Shown here one piece after another: positions 8,054-18,094 of a DNA stretch of 64,000 nucleotides (its first letter is position 1; each line of letters starts with the position of its first letter). This DNA comes from Synechococcus sp. WH 8109. GTDB lineage: Bacteria > Cyanobacteriota > Cyanobacteriia > PCC-6307 > Cyanobiaceae. The stretch lies in NCBI RefSeq assembly GCF_000161795.2, contig NZ_CP006882.1:1426001-1490000 (forward strand), given 5' to 3'. The position numbers and the translations under genes were made by a program. The notes under the pieces were generated by a model. That model saw only the letters and a list, made by a program, of their open reading frames with translations. It was not told where the DNA came from and did no database searches.

Positions 8054-9799
8054 TCAGTGAGCCTCCGGAAGTTGCGGGTCGAGGGTGGAACCGACGACCT
8101 CGGCCGGAGCCGTCTGGTTGCGGTCGCGAATGGTGAGACAAGTGTGGAGCAGACCCTCATGAACGAGGGCTGCGTAGCGATCGGCGATGGCCTGGTTGAC
8201 CCGTTGGCAATCAGCAATGGCCCGTTCCCGAGCACCGGGCACCCGGCCGGAATAGTCGAAACGCACCACAACCGGAATCGGCAGATCCCTGGACACATTC
8301 AGACCCTTGAAAATTTTTACGCCCACATCGAGATCAGGGGCGCCCTCCTCGACGGTGTCGAGGTGAGCGAAATACGTGAGGTTGCGCAGATGCACCTCTT
8401 TGAAGCCGATGCCAACGCCAATGAAACGCTCTGCGTGTCCGGCATCGGGGTAAGTGCCACCGTGCAGATCCTGCACGTAATCGATCTGGGAGAAATTATT
8501 GGCGAGCAACCGGGTCAGGAACGAAACCATGCCGGCATCCATGGGGCCAGGAGCCGCGCTCTCAACAGCTTCGGCAACCTGTGCCATCGCTTGATCGGCA
8601 CTCATCGATGCTGTTGCGGCATGCAGTTCCCTGGCACAGAGCCAACGGTCGAGCACCATTTCGCTGTCACGACTTGGGGGGTGCACCCGGATCGCGTCGG
8701 TGTCGGTGTCGAGGCCGATCAGCAGAAGATCAACGGAGGCACCGCAGCAGAAGCTGTTTTCCACCGACTCACGAAAATCGAGCAGGCGCTGATGACCTGC
8801 CGCTGCCGCCAGTTCGTCATTGCTGCCATGGGCAGCGCAGCCCTGGTGGGAAGGATCGAGGGAACTGAAGTGGTAAGTCACCACTTTCAGATAACGGGTC
8901 GGTTCCGTGGAGGGATTGGGTGAACCTTCGCGGTAGCGACGATGCTCGGTTTTGACCCAGCGGTTCACCGTGTTCTCCACGTCGAACATGGCACCAGCGT
9001 GGGAACGGCGACGCACAGCGCTGAAGGGAATGCGCAGGGCGTAGGCCACGGTGTGGGCCAAGCGACCATCGGCGCAGGGCGTCAGGTCGAGCAGATGGAT
9101 CCCGCAGTCGAGCAAAAACTGTTCGAACTGTCTGGAGGCAGCACTGCCCGTGCCGGCATCCAGTGGGTCGTCCTGAAAAAAGCGATCACTAAACAGCCGG
9201 TGGCTTTCAAAGACACACCAGGCGAACAGGGCGCGCATGTCGAGGGGGCGAACCCAGGCCAGCTGCAGGGTGTGATCCGGCAGATCAAAGCCGAGTTCGG
9301 CCCGGCACAACCGCTGGGCTTGGGGAATGAAATCTGTTTCGTGCTGAAGCGCTGAGACCTGCTGGAGCAGGGGAACGATCCGATCAAAACGTCCCTTGAT
9401 CTCCAACTCGTAAGCCTGAAGACGGGCGTTCGCCGCTGCATCCGTCAAGGGATGGCGCCGATGGGTGATCGGCAGAGAGCTGCGGCTCAAATTGAAAGGA
9501 ACCGCCCGGGTGGCTGCCTTCTCACGTCGTACCCAGCCCGGCTGTGAAGGAGCGGGACGCTTGACGTCGTTGCTGGAGCGAATCCGACCACCGCCCACTG
9601 AGCCGCCACCCAGTTGAGCGGCCTTACCCGATGTGGTGAGGGCACGCCGCCTTTCCAGAGCGGCTTGGCGGGTGGAAGACTCCACCTCAGATGCTGTCTG
9701 AGCTAAATCAGATGTTGTGGCCAGCTGCTGAAGCTGGCGTCGAGTGGGTGCCGAGGGGGCCTGAGGTCGCCCGCCACGGAGAGGCTTGGAGCGAACCAT
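8054..9799 (-). CDS. csoSCA: Carboxysomal carbonic anhydrase CsoSCA
   Basis: A 581-residue epsilon-type (divergent beta) carbonic anhydrase that dehydrates bicarbonate to CO2 inside the carboxysome. The metal and catalytic pattern is intact: Cys242 with Asp244 and Arg246 in PCADGR, His310 in TYHF and Cys321 in HQGC, an 11-residue His-Cys spacing as in the Halothiobacillus enzyme. An all-helical N-terminal part precedes the catalytic domain, and a degenerate second domain follows. Residues ~45-59 (QAALERRRALTTSGK) closely copy the CsoS2 N-repeat that binds Rubisco. It starts seven bases after the csoS2 stop and is followed two bases later by csoS4A. Confidence 0.95.
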   Translation of the reverse strand: MVRSKPLRGGRPQAPSAPTRRQLQQLATTSDLAQTASEVESSTRQAALERRRALTTSGKAAQLGGGSVGGGRIRSSNDVKRPAPSQPGWVRREKAATRAVPFNLSRSSLPITHRRHPLTDAAANARLQAYELEIKGRFDRIVPLLQQVSALQHETDFIPQAQRLCRAELGFDLPDHTLQLAWVRPLDMRALFAWCVFESHRLFSDRFFQDDPLDAGTGSAASRQFEQFLLDCGIHLLDLTPCADGRLAHTVAYALRIPFSAVRRRSHAGAMFDVENTVNRWVKTEHRRYREGSPNPSTEPTRYLKVVTYHFSSLDPSHQGCAAHGSNDELAAAAGHQRLLDFRESVENSFCCGASVDLLLIGLDTDTDAIRVHPPSRDSEMVLDRWLCARELHAATASMSADQAMAQVAEAVESAAPGPMDAGMVSFLTRLLANNFSQIDYVQDLHGGTYPDAGHAERFIGVGIGFKEVHLRNLTYFAHLDTVEEGAPDLDVGVKIFKGLNVSRDLPIPVVVRFDYSGRVPGARERAIADCQRVNQAIADRYAALVHEGLLHTCLTIRDRNQTAPAEVVGSTLDPQLPEAH

Positions 9800-9806
9800 C
9801 AGTGAA

Positions 9807-12167
9807 TCAGCCCCGTGCGCCGCCGGAGACGGTTATCAAGGAACCTTTCTCGGTGTTACCGCTGGAGCCGGTCACGCGGCTCACAGGCCATTCAGTTTCC
9901 TCGTTGCGCTTGCGCTCGAAGGAAGACATGGCACTCATCGGGCCAGGACGGCTGGGGTTACGACGGCGGGCCGAAGCACCCTCGGTTCCGGTGACATGCT
10001 CCCCACGATCCCAGTCATCGCCAGTGATCTTGGTGGAGGAACCCTCGCCGGTCACCCGAGATGCTGGCTTTTCAGAGGGCTCGCTGACCACAGCCACGGT
10101 GGGCTGAAACTGGCGCTGCTGCTGACGGTTCTGGAACTCGCGGTTATCGAAGCGGAACTGCTCGGTACCGGTCACCTTGCCGCCAGCCATATCAAAAGGG
10201 CCGGTGATGCGATTCCCATCCTCGTAAGACGTACCGGTCACTCCGGAATTGGCCTCACGTTGCTGCTGAGCAGCGCGGGCTGGTGACACCACGCTGAAGC
10301 GGGTCCAGGCAGCACCCTCAGGGGCTTGACCGTGGGTATCGGTGCCGGCAGGGGCATCAGCACCGCAGGCAGCGGCAAGCTGGTCAGCACCCACATAAGG
10401 AGTGCCGGTGACTGCTTCACAAGCACCGCGCTTGTCGCCGGTCATCACACCACCCACACCGGGTTGGAGGCCCGTCATGGCAGCGGAAGGGGTGCCGACA
10501 CGAACAGGAGTGCGCTCACGAATGGCTTTGACGGCGGGATTGCCGCAGTGTTGGCCGGCCTGCTCGAGGCCTGCATAAGGAGTTCCTGTTACGGCCTGGC
10601 AGCTGCCGGGCTCGTCACCCGTGACGTGCTCCGAGCGGCCGGTGCGGGTTCCGCTCACCACCTGGTTTCGGTTGGTGACACTGAAACCAACCTTGGCAGC
10701 TTCAGGCTCAGGTTTGCCGCCGCAAAAGGAATTCACCTGCTCAGCACTGATGTATTGATCACCAGTCACACGGTGGCAGGAGCCGAATTCATTACCGGTG
10801 ACCTGGGAGGAGCGACCCACCAAAGTTCCAGTGACGCCCGTACCCGAAAGGGTGCCTGACAAACCAACCTTGGCTGCCGGACGGCCTTCAGGAAGGGGGT
10901 CAGAACCGAGGTATTGATCTCCAGTGAGGCTGCGATTCGCGCCGGCCTCATCACCAGTGACGCTGGCGGAGCGACCAACCATGACACCACTCACGGGACG
11001 ACCCTGTTCGGTGAGGCTGTGACCCACCTTGCGAGGGGAAGTCGTGCCACCACCGCAGTAGGCAGCAGACTGGTTGGCTGAGATGTATTCGGTGCCGGTC
11101 ACGCTCTTACAGGTGCCAGGCTCATCGCCGGTGACCTTTTCGGAACGGCCGACTTCGTTACCAGTAACGCGGTTGCCGTGGCTGGTGGCAGTGACGCGCA
11201 CCTTGGCAGGAGTTGTGGGAGCTGGAGCCGTCTGACAGAAGGTCTGGAAGACTTCAGCACCCAAGTACTCCGTGCCTGTGATGGAACGGCAGGTGCTCGC
11301 TTCATTGCCGGTAGTTTTGACCGAGCGGTTGGCCTGGGTTCCAGTCACGGTCTGGCCAGCCGTGGTGGTGCTTTCACCAACTTTCCAATGGGCATCAGCA
11401 GCTGCGGCTTGCTTGGCGCCGTGGCGGTTGGGACCGGTGGGGCGGGTCACACCAGCGCTTTGCTTGTTGCGGGCGCCTGCCTTGGTGCGCAGATCGCGCA
11501 CTTGCTGGGCCAGCTCACGGCTGGTGAGATCGGGATTGGCCTGACGAGCAACTGCAGCGGCACTGGTGGACTGCTTGCCTGCGGTTTTGCCATGCTTGGC
11601 CATGGCATCGCGGCGGGCCAAAACCAGGGCGCGGCTGGGATTCTCGATAGCGCGGCGCTTAGGGGCCGCTGCACGACGTTCTGTGCGAACGGAAAGCTTG
11701 GGGGCAGAGGCACTCAATGAGGTCAGTGCGGTCTTCTCGGCAGCACGCTTGCCACCGCAGCCACAGCTCTTGGTGGTTTCAGCAGGTGCCGCAGCCTTGG
11801 TCTGACGGGCAACATCAGCGCGGTTGCGATCGCGGCTGGTGTCTGCAGTTTTGCCGCGACGGGACAAGGCTTCGCGACGAGCAAGCACCAGATCGCGGCT
11901 TGCATCGCGATGCGGCTTGACCTGTGAACTGCGCCTGGAAGGAACAGCAGTGAATGAAGTTGTTCGCTGCGTAGCTACAGCAGCGGGAACAACAGGTGCG
12001 GAAGCAGGTTCTGCAACTGCAGCCGCATTCGTGCGGGTGGGACGGGCGTCATCAACGGTGCGAACACGGTTGGCGCCAGTACCAGCTGCAGCTGAGGACT
12101 TCTTACCGGAAGTGGTCAGCGCCTTACGGCGTTCTAGTGCGAGTTCGCGACTGGAGAGTCTTGCCAT
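9807..12167 (-). CDS. csoS2: Carboxysome scaffold protein CsoS2
   Basis: A 786-residue intrinsically disordered scaffold that joins Rubisco to the shell. The N-region has three clear N-repeats (near 6-22, 90-106 and 178-194, pattern SRxLxLxRRxAxxxxGK) and a divergent fourth near 216-235. The middle holds six M-repeats starting near 261, 322, 380, 433, 491 and 555, each with VTG/ITG triplets. Five carry a Cys pair; the third (380-425) has none. A CGCGG cluster lies near 135-139. The C-region (~622-786) carries further VTG motifs and a conserved C-terminal end. No need for a frameshift: the long form is one open frame. A hairpin with a U-run precedes the gene. Confidence 0.96.
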   Translation of the reverse strand: MARLSSRELALERRKALTTSGKKSSAAAGTGANRVRTVDDARPTRTNAAAVAEPASAPVVPAAVATQRTTSFTAVPSRRSSQVKPHRDASRDLVLARREALSRRGKTADTSRDRNRADVARQTKAAAPAETTKSCGCGGKRAAEKTALTSLSASAPKLSVRTERRAAAPKRRAIENPSRALVLARRDAMAKHGKTAGKQSTSAAAVARQANPDLTSRELAQQVRDLRTKAGARNKQSAGVTRPTGPNRHGAKQAAAADAHWKVGESTTTAGQTVTGTQANRSVKTTGNEASTCRSITGTEYLGAEVFQTFCQTAPAPTTPAKVRVTATSHGNRVTGNEVGRSEKVTGDEPGTCKSVTGTEYISANQSAAYCGGGTTSPRKVGHSLTEQGRPVSGVMVGRSASVTGDEAGANRSLTGDQYLGSDPLPEGRPAAKVGLSGTLSGTGVTGTLVGRSSQVTGNEFGSCHRVTGDQYISAEQVNSFCGGKPEPEAAKVGFSVTNRNQVVSGTRTGRSEHVTGDEPGSCQAVTGTPYAGLEQAGQHCGNPAVKAIRERTPVRVGTPSAAMTGLQPGVGGVMTGDKRGACEAVTGTPYVGADQLAAACGADAPAGTDTHGQAPEGAAWTRFSVVSPARAAQQQREANSGVTGTSYEDGNRITGPFDMAGGKVTGTEQFRFDNREFQNRQQQRQFQPTVAVVSEPSEKPASRVTGEGSSTKITGDDWDRGEHVTGTEGASARRRNPSRPGPMSAMSSFERKRNEETEWPVSRVTGSSGNTEKGSLITVSGGARG

Positions 12168-12201
12168 GTCCGCCCGAGGGAGTCGTCGTGAGGTGGAAGG
12201 G

Positions 12202-12250
12202 CACTTGCCCCTCCGGAAAAAGCTGGAGCCCTGATCAGGTCAGGGCTCAG
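12202..12250 (-). terminator. Strong hairpin with U-run between rbcS and csoS2
   Basis: On the minus-strand transcript a perfect 9-bp inverted repeat (12240-12248 with 12226-12234, sequence GAGCCCTGA, 5-base loop) is followed four bases later by five Us (12217-12221). It lies in the 101-bp gap after rbcS, so it looks like an intrinsic terminator placed inside the operon. It may be leaky and set a lower level of csoS2 and downstream genes than of Rubisco, or protect the rbcLS mRNA 3' end. Which of these applies is inference. Confidence 0.65.
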
Positions 12251-12268
12251 AACCATGGGTCCGAAGGA

Positions 12269-12610
12269 TCAGCGTCCTTCGAAGACCACGAAGCATGCAC
12301 CCTGGCTCTGGGTGTAAGCGTCGTAACCGACGATGCGCACGTGGTGGTCGGGGTATGCGCGGTGGCAAGCCTCGAGCTCACTGACGACAACGTTCAGATC
12401 CTTCTCACCGAAGAAGGGGAGCTTCCAATAAGACCAATAGGTGGCCATGGAGTTGCTGGGATGGACGTGCTCAACGAGCGGGCTCCAACCCTGGGCAATG
12501 ATGTACGCGATCTGGTCGTAGATCTCGTCCTGGGTCATCGGCGGGAGGAAGCCGAAGGTCTCCAGGGTGGCGACTGTTTGATAGTCACCCACGGTGCTCT
12601 GGAAAGGCAT
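12269..12610 (-). CDS. rbcS: Rubisco small subunit, Form IA
   Basis: A 113-residue small subunit (also named cbbS). The N-terminal half carries TFGFLPPMTQDEIYDQI, and the central YWSYWKLPFF segment is the typical beta-strand/loop region that shapes the L8S8 core. It is required for full activity of the carboxylase. It lies 59 bases downstream of rbcL, separated by a strong hairpin, and upstream of csoS2. The size and short beta-A/beta-B loop fit the Form IA type of alpha-cyanobacteria. Confidence 0.97.
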   Translation of the reverse strand: MPFQSTVGDYQTVATLETFGFLPPMTQDEIYDQIAYIIAQGWSPLVEHVHPSNSMATYWSYWKLPFFGEKDLNVVVSELEACHRAYPDHHVRIVGYDAYTQSQGACFVVFEGR

Positions 12611-12628
12611 GGGGATCCTGGGTTTAAG

Positions 12629-12659
12629 AAAAAGGGTTGGCCGGTTGCATCAACCGGCC
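12629..12659 (-). terminator. Strong hairpin with U-run between rbcL and rbcS
   Basis: On the minus-strand transcript a perfect 9-bp inverted repeat (12651-12659 with 12639-12647, GGCCGGTTG type, 3-base loop) is followed five bases later by five Us (12629-12633). It fills most of the 59-bp rbcL-rbcS gap. Because L and S subunits are needed in equal numbers, full termination here is unlikely. mRNA stabilisation of rbcL, processing or partial attenuation are all possible. Confidence 0.6.
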
Positions 12660-12669
12660 GAAGAAACGA

Positions 12670-14085
12670 TCAGTTCTGAACGTCGAGCTTGTCGACGGTG
12701 TCGAACTCGAACTTGATCTCCTTCCAGGTCTCGAGAGCGATGGCCAGCTCAGGGCTGTGCTTACCGGCTTCCATGAGGATGTCCCGGCTTTCTTTCTCGA
12801 TCTCGCGACCGGCATTGCGTGCCTTGACGCAGGCCTCGAGGGCCACACGGTTGGCAGCAGCACCTGCAGCGGAGCCCCAGGGGTGACCGTGGGTACCACC
12901 ACCGAACTGCAGCACGGAGTCGTCACCGAAAATGGCGACCAGTGCAGGCATGTGCCACACGTGGATACCGCCGGAAGCAACGGCGAACACGCCAGGCATG
13001 GAACCCCAGTCCTGATCGAAGAAGTTGCCGCGGCTGCGGTCTTCGGGCACGAAGGATTCGCGCAGCTGGTCGATGTAGCCGAGGGTGGTCTGACGATCAC
13101 CTTCCAGCTTGCCGACCACGGTGCCGGTGTGGAGCTGGTCACCACCGGACAGACGCAGACACTTGGCGAGAACGCGGAAGTGGATGCCGTGCTTGGGATG
13201 ACGGTCAATCACCGCGTGCATGGCGCGGTGAATGTGCAAGAGCATGCCGTTCTTGCGGCACCACTTCGAAAGACCGGTGTTGGCTGTGAAGCCACCGGTG
13301 ATGAAGTCGTGCATGACGATCGGCATTCCGAGTTCCTTAGCGAACTCAGCGCGCTCATACATCTCTTCGGGAGTGTTCGCAGTCACGTTGAGGTAGTGAC
13401 CCTTGCGCTCGCCGGTCTCCTGCTCGGACAGCTTGATGGCTTCCGCAACGAATTCGAAGCGGTTCTGCCAACGCTGGAAGGGCTGGGAGTTGATGTTTTC
13501 GTCGTCCTTGGTGAAGTCCAGACCGCCACGCAGGCACTCATAGACAACACGGCCGTAGTTCTTACCGCTCAGGCCGAGCTTCGGCTTGATGGTGCAACCC
13601 AGCAGGGGACGGCCGTACTTGTTCATCCGGTCGCGCTCGACCTGGATGCCGTTCGGCGGGCCGTAGCAGCTCTTGATGAACGCCATCGGGAAGCGGATGT
13701 CTTCCAGACGGAGGTGGCGGAGAGCCTTGAAACCGAACACGTTGCCGACCAGGGAGGTCAGAACGTTGGTGATGGAACCCTCTTCGAACAGGTCGAGGGG
13801 GTAGGCGATGAAGGCATAGAAAGAATCCTTGTCACCAGGGACGTCTTCGATGCGGTAGCAACGGCCCTTGTAGAAGTCGAGATCGGTGAGGAGCTCAGAC
13901 CACACAGTGGACCAGGTGCCGGTGGAGGATTCAGCAGCCACAGCAGCGGCAACTTCTTCCTTGGGCACACCTTCTTGGCCGGTGCACTTGAAGCAGGCCA
14001 GCAGGTCGGTGTCGAGGGGGACGTAATCAGGAGTCCAGTAGGTATCCCTGTACTCCTTGACCCCAGCGTCGTACTTCTTGCTCAT
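12670..14085 (-). CDS. rbcL: Rubisco large subunit, Form IA
   Basis: A 471-residue large subunit (also cbbL) that fixes CO2 onto ribulose 1,5-bisphosphate. Catalytic features are intact: Lys167 in TIKPK, the carbamylated Lys193 with metal ligands Asp195 and Glu196 in FTKDDE, the His-rich HIHRAMH segment and loop-6 region KLEGDRQ. The sequence is of the proteobacterial Form IA kind, as in other alpha-cyanobacteria, not the Form IB of beta-cyanobacteria. A GGAGA ribosome site precedes ATG 14085. It is second in the carboxysome cluster after csoS1. Confidence 0.98.
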   Translation of the reverse strand: MSKKYDAGVKEYRDTYWTPDYVPLDTDLLACFKCTGQEGVPKEEVAAAVAAESSTGTWSTVWSELLTDLDFYKGRCYRIEDVPGDKDSFYAFIAYPLDLFEEGSITNVLTSLVGNVFGFKALRHLRLEDIRFPMAFIKSCYGPPNGIQVERDRMNKYGRPLLGCTIKPKLGLSGKNYGRVVYECLRGGLDFTKDDENINSQPFQRWQNRFEFVAEAIKLSEQETGERKGHYLNVTANTPEEMYERAEFAKELGMPIVMHDFITGGFTANTGLSKWCRKNGMLLHIHRAMHAVIDRHPKHGIHFRVLAKCLRLSGGDQLHTGTVVGKLEGDRQTTLGYIDQLRESFVPEDRSRGNFFDQDWGSMPGVFAVASGGIHVWHMPALVAIFGDDSVLQFGGGTHGHPWGSAAGAAANRVALEACVKARNAGREIEKESRDILMEAGKHSPELAIALETWKEIKFEFDTVDKLDVQN

Positions 14086-14156
14086 GGGAAATCTCCGTTA
14101 GGTCGGTGAAGAGGGTGAGACGTTCGCGTGCCTCATAAGAGGCTCAGCGGAAGATC

Positions 14157-14468
14157 TCAGTCCTTCTGACCAAGGAAGTTGCCGTTGCCCAATGCAGGCT
14201 CCACTTCGCGGTGGGGGCGGGCAATGATGTGAGCAGCAACCAGGCCGTCACCAACGCGCTCGCAAGCATCAGCGCCAGCGCGCACAGCAGCGTTCACAGC
14301 ACCGGTTTCGCCGCGCACCAGAACGGTGACGTAACCGCCACCGACAAACTCGCGACCAATAAGGCGCACTTCGGCAGCCTTGGTCATGGCATCAGCTGCC
14401 TCGATGGCGGGGACCAGACCGCGGGTCTCGATCATGCCGAGGGCGATGCCCATGGTTTCGTTAGCCAT
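14157..14468 (-). CDS. csoS1: Major carboxysome shell hexamer CsoS1
   Basis: A 103-residue single-domain BMC-H protein (MGIALGMIETRG at the start, GGGYVTVLVRGETGAV, AAHIIARPH). Hexamers tile the facets of the carboxysome shell and their central pores are thought to pass bicarbonate and sugar phosphates. It is the first gene of the minus-strand cluster and the only plain CsoS1 copy here; Halothiobacillus has three. Other hexamer types are supplied by csoS1E and csoS1D. About 330 bp of non-coding DNA upstream should hold the operon promoter. Confidence 0.97.
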   Translation of the reverse strand: MANETMGIALGMIETRGLVPAIEAADAMTKAAEVRLIGREFVGGGYVTVLVRGETGAVNAAVRAGADACERVGDGLVAAHIIARPHREVEPALGNGNFLGQKD

Positions 14469-14799
14469 TGCCTACCGGGAAATGAGGTGGAATGTTCGCT
14501 CGGGACATTGCTTTGCCAGAACCCTTCCCGTCAAGCGATTTGGGCAACTTTCTCGATCACTGTCCATAGTGAACCAAATAAGCCAGGCTTATCACCCAGT
14601 GCCTCACTGTTCCGGTCTGCTGTGGTGGTTCCTGTGATCACATCCGCACAAGTCGTTGTCGAGTTCGATGAAGCTCCATAGGTTCACAGTGCGACACGCT
14701 TCCCCAAGCCTTGCTGAGGGGTGGAATGTTCAACCCAAATGCGAGTCGCAGGGTCGAATTCAGAGATTTTTAAGTCCTACCCCCCAATCAGCCCGCACA
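14469..14799 (-). promoter_or_regulatory. Probable promoter region of the carboxysome operon
   Basis: A 330-bp stretch without a convincing gene separates csoS1 (minus) from rdgB (plus). It must hold the start signals of the carboxysome cluster. A TTGACG box on the minus strand (14529-14534) lies about 60 bases before csoS1, but no good -10 box at the usual spacing was found. A short palindrome TGTGATCACA occurs at 14633-14642. No regulator site can be named with confidence. Confidence 0.4.
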
Positions 14800-15408
14800 A
14801 TGGAGGCCCTCATTTGTTGGCCTTCCTTGGCGCTTCAGCTCACCATTGCCACGGGCAACCCCACAAAGGTTGCTGAAATCGAGGCCATGCTGGGTCCACT
14901 CCCAATCAACGTTCAGCGTCAACCAGACGATCTAGACGTTGAGGAAACGGGCAGTACCTACCGTGAAAACGCCGAGCTGAAGGCCTCTGCGGCAGCACTG
15001 CGAACCAACGGTTGGGCGCTAGCAGACGATTCAGGACTTGAAGTCGACTCACTTCAATGCGCACCTGGACTGTTCTCCGCCAGGTATGCCGAAGGCAACG
15101 ACGCAAAAATTCAGAGAATTCTTTCGGAGTTGGGCGCGTCCCTCTACCGCAGCGCCTGCTTCCGCAGCACGATGGTGCTGTGCGACCCCACAGGGAACTG
15201 CCGAGCGGCGGCAGAGGGCATTTGCTGGGGTGAGCTCCTCAACGCACCGGCCTACCCAGATGGCGGCTTTGAATCCTTGCTCTGGGTGCGTGAAGCCCGT
15301 TGCACGTACGGCGAACTAAACCCGGCACAACTCAGCCGACTGGGCAGTCGCGGCAAAGCAGCACGGGCTCTGGCACCTCAATTGCGCCAACTTCTTGGCC
15401 TGAACTGA
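14800..15408 (+). CDS. rdgB: Non-canonical purine NTP pyrophosphatase (RdgB/HAM1 family)
   Basis: About 202 residues. It hydrolyses XTP, dITP and related damaged nucleotides to monophosphates, keeping them out of DNA. The family signature TIATGNPTKVAEIEAML opens the domain, followed by ETGSTYRENAELKA, the LADDSGLEVDSL metal-binding stretch and the C-terminal SRLGSRGKA. The start is uncertain: ATG 14800 gives a short leader, and a TTG at 14827 would start nearer the domain. It is divergent from the carboxysome operon and convergent with csoS1D, ten bases apart. Confidence 0.9.
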   Translation: MEALICWPSLALQLTIATGNPTKVAEIEAMLGPLPINVQRQPDDLDVEETGSTYRENAELKASAAALRTNGWALADDSGLEVDSLQCAPGLFSARYAEGNDAKIQRILSELGASLYRSACFRSTMVLCDPTGNCRAAAEGICWGELLNAPAYPDGGFESLLWVREARCTYGELNPAQLSRLGSRGKAARALAPQLRQLLGLN

Positions 15409-15417
15409 GCTCAGCGA

Positions 15418-16203
15418 TCAAAGCGATCGTGCATTTCGATTGACATGGTCGATGGCGCGCATCGCAGCTGCCGCCGCTTCCTCAACATCACCTTCCCGCC
15501 CCACCAGAGTGAGGCGTCCAAAAGCACCCACCGCTTTCACGTCCACCAAAGTGATGTTGGAGGCTTTTTCAGCCTCGTTGGCAGCAATCAAGACATATCC
15601 AGCCGGCTCAGTCTCCAGGATGAACATGCTCATTCCCGCCTCAATCATGGAACCGCGTCGGTTCTGGCGGTTGATCAACACGGCATGGTCCGGAGTGATC
15701 GCTCGAATGACTTCGGTCCAGCTCACGTCCGCTGGAGAACGCTGCTCAATGGTGCTGCCGATCGCTTCCAGCACCACATCCCCGGAATGGAGAACAGTGC
15801 TCTGGTCACGGTGATAAAGAGCCATCGAGCCAAAAGCCCGCTCCACCACCATCTGGCCGAGGCGAACATTGCTGGCTTTCAGCGCAATGTCGGTCACGCG
15901 ATGAACCGCCATGCCCGGTGAAACCTCCATCCAGAGGCAGGCGTCTCCTGGAATGGGCAGGAATCCTTGACTCACTGTCCCCATGTAGGCCGCAAGTTGG
16001 GGCTGAAGGGAGTCGATGAAGACATGCGTGCGCAGTTCGATCGACTGCACATGGCTGTTTTGGCGAAGCAGCCTGGGTGACTCAGAATCAGTCGTGACAA
16101 CACAACTTGCCCCGCCCTGCTGGGAGGTCACCTCAGTCCCGGTGACGAGAGCACTACCGCCGCGTCGCCGCTCCCGAGCATCGAAGCTGGCAAAACGGGT
16201 CAT
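15418..16203 (-). CDS. csoS1D: Carboxysome shell protein CsoS1D, tandem BMC-T with gated pore
   Basis: A 261-residue tandem BMC protein that forms trimers (pseudohexamers) with a large gated pore in the alpha-carboxysome shell. An N-terminal extension of ~50 residues precedes two BMC domains. Glu121-Arg122 in [10 protein letters not shown] matches the Glu-Arg pair that opens and closes the pore in the Prochlorococcus protein. ATG 16203 (MTRFASFD) is chosen; the longer open frame has no family support. It is separated from the main cluster by rdgB, the usual arrangement, so it has its own promoter. Confidence 0.93.
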   Translation of the reverse strand: MTRFASFDARERRRGGSALVTGTEVTSQQGGASCVVTTDSESPRLLRQNSHVQSIELRTHVFIDSLQPQLAAYMGTVSQGFLPIPGDACLWMEVSPGMAVHRVTDIALKASNVRLGQMVVERAFGSMALYHRDQSTVLHSGDVVLEAIGSTIEQRSPADVSWTEVIRAITPDHAVLINRQNRRGSMIEAGMSMFILETEPAGYVLIAANEAEKASNITLVDVKAVGAFGRLTLVGREGDVEEAAAAAMRAIDHVNRNARSL

Positions 16204-16321
16204 GGCGGGGAGTGTACCGGACGAATTCAGCTGAAACGGCCCAATAAAGAGTTGGAGCCTGCGGTCTTGCGCCTTGAAAAACAGCCGATACCGTCCGGAG
16301 AACCCCTCTAGAGACCTTGCA

Positions 16322-16699
16322 ATGACTGAGCAGTCTTCTTTGAAGCCCGTTGATCTCAACGCTGATCAAGCCCTTGGGATGGTGAGCTTCGGCCTAATGC
16401 AACGCCTTGCGCAGGATGGACAGGTGGATCTGCCCTGGCTGGAGGGATCAGGAAATGCAGACAGTGAGCGTCTGCGTCAGCTGCGTCAACGGCTGGAACT
16501 GACGTCTTTGGCCATCGAAACCGGTGCTCCCCTCACCACCGCGGAGGTGAGCATGCTCCTGGGAGCCCGCCCTGGAACGGAACGGGTGGAACGCGGTGGC
16601 CTCGTCGCCCGCCGTGTTAGCCGCAACGTCTGGCGGTTGAGCAAAGCAGAGGAGAGCGATCGGTCAGAGCGTTACGACGGATTCCGTCGCCGCCTTTGA
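16322..16699 (+). CDS. Conserved hypothetical protein upstream of chlN
   Basis: A 125-residue soluble, charged protein of unknown function. The C-terminal half ([23 protein letters not shown] onwards, ending in many Arg) resembles a short helix-turn-helix-like segment, but no family was recognised. The start at ATG 16322 (MTEQSS) is favoured over an upstream in-frame start. It is divergent from csoS1D and co-directional with chlN about 110 bp downstream. Codon use is like its neighbours. It reads as a real gene, probably limited to picocyanobacteria. Confidence 0.7.
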   Translation: MTEQSSLKPVDLNADQALGMVSFGLMQRLAQDGQVDLPWLEGSGNADSERLRQLRQRLELTSLAIETGAPLTTAEVSMLLGARPGTERVERGGLVARRVSRNVWRLSKAEESDRSERYDGFRRRL

Positions 16700-16794
16700 G
16701 CTCTAGCCAAGGTTGACCTGCACTAAGCGATCCCAAAGAGTTTGAGCGACCTTTCCACTCCCAAGCGAATTTATTTGCAGCGTGGAGAGGTTGA

Positions 16795-18090
<1,296 letters not shown>

Positions 18091-18094
18091 TCCC

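Noticed and set aside
9807-12167. Programmed frameshift in csoS2
   Set aside because: Known in Halothiobacillus, but here the long protein is one continuous frame and no obvious slippery heptamer with a downstream hairpin was noticed. I could not search exhaustively.
14633-14642. TGTGATCACA palindrome as a CRP site
   Set aside because: CRP sites need a 6-base spacer between half-sites; this is a contiguous 10-bp palindrome and could be chance.
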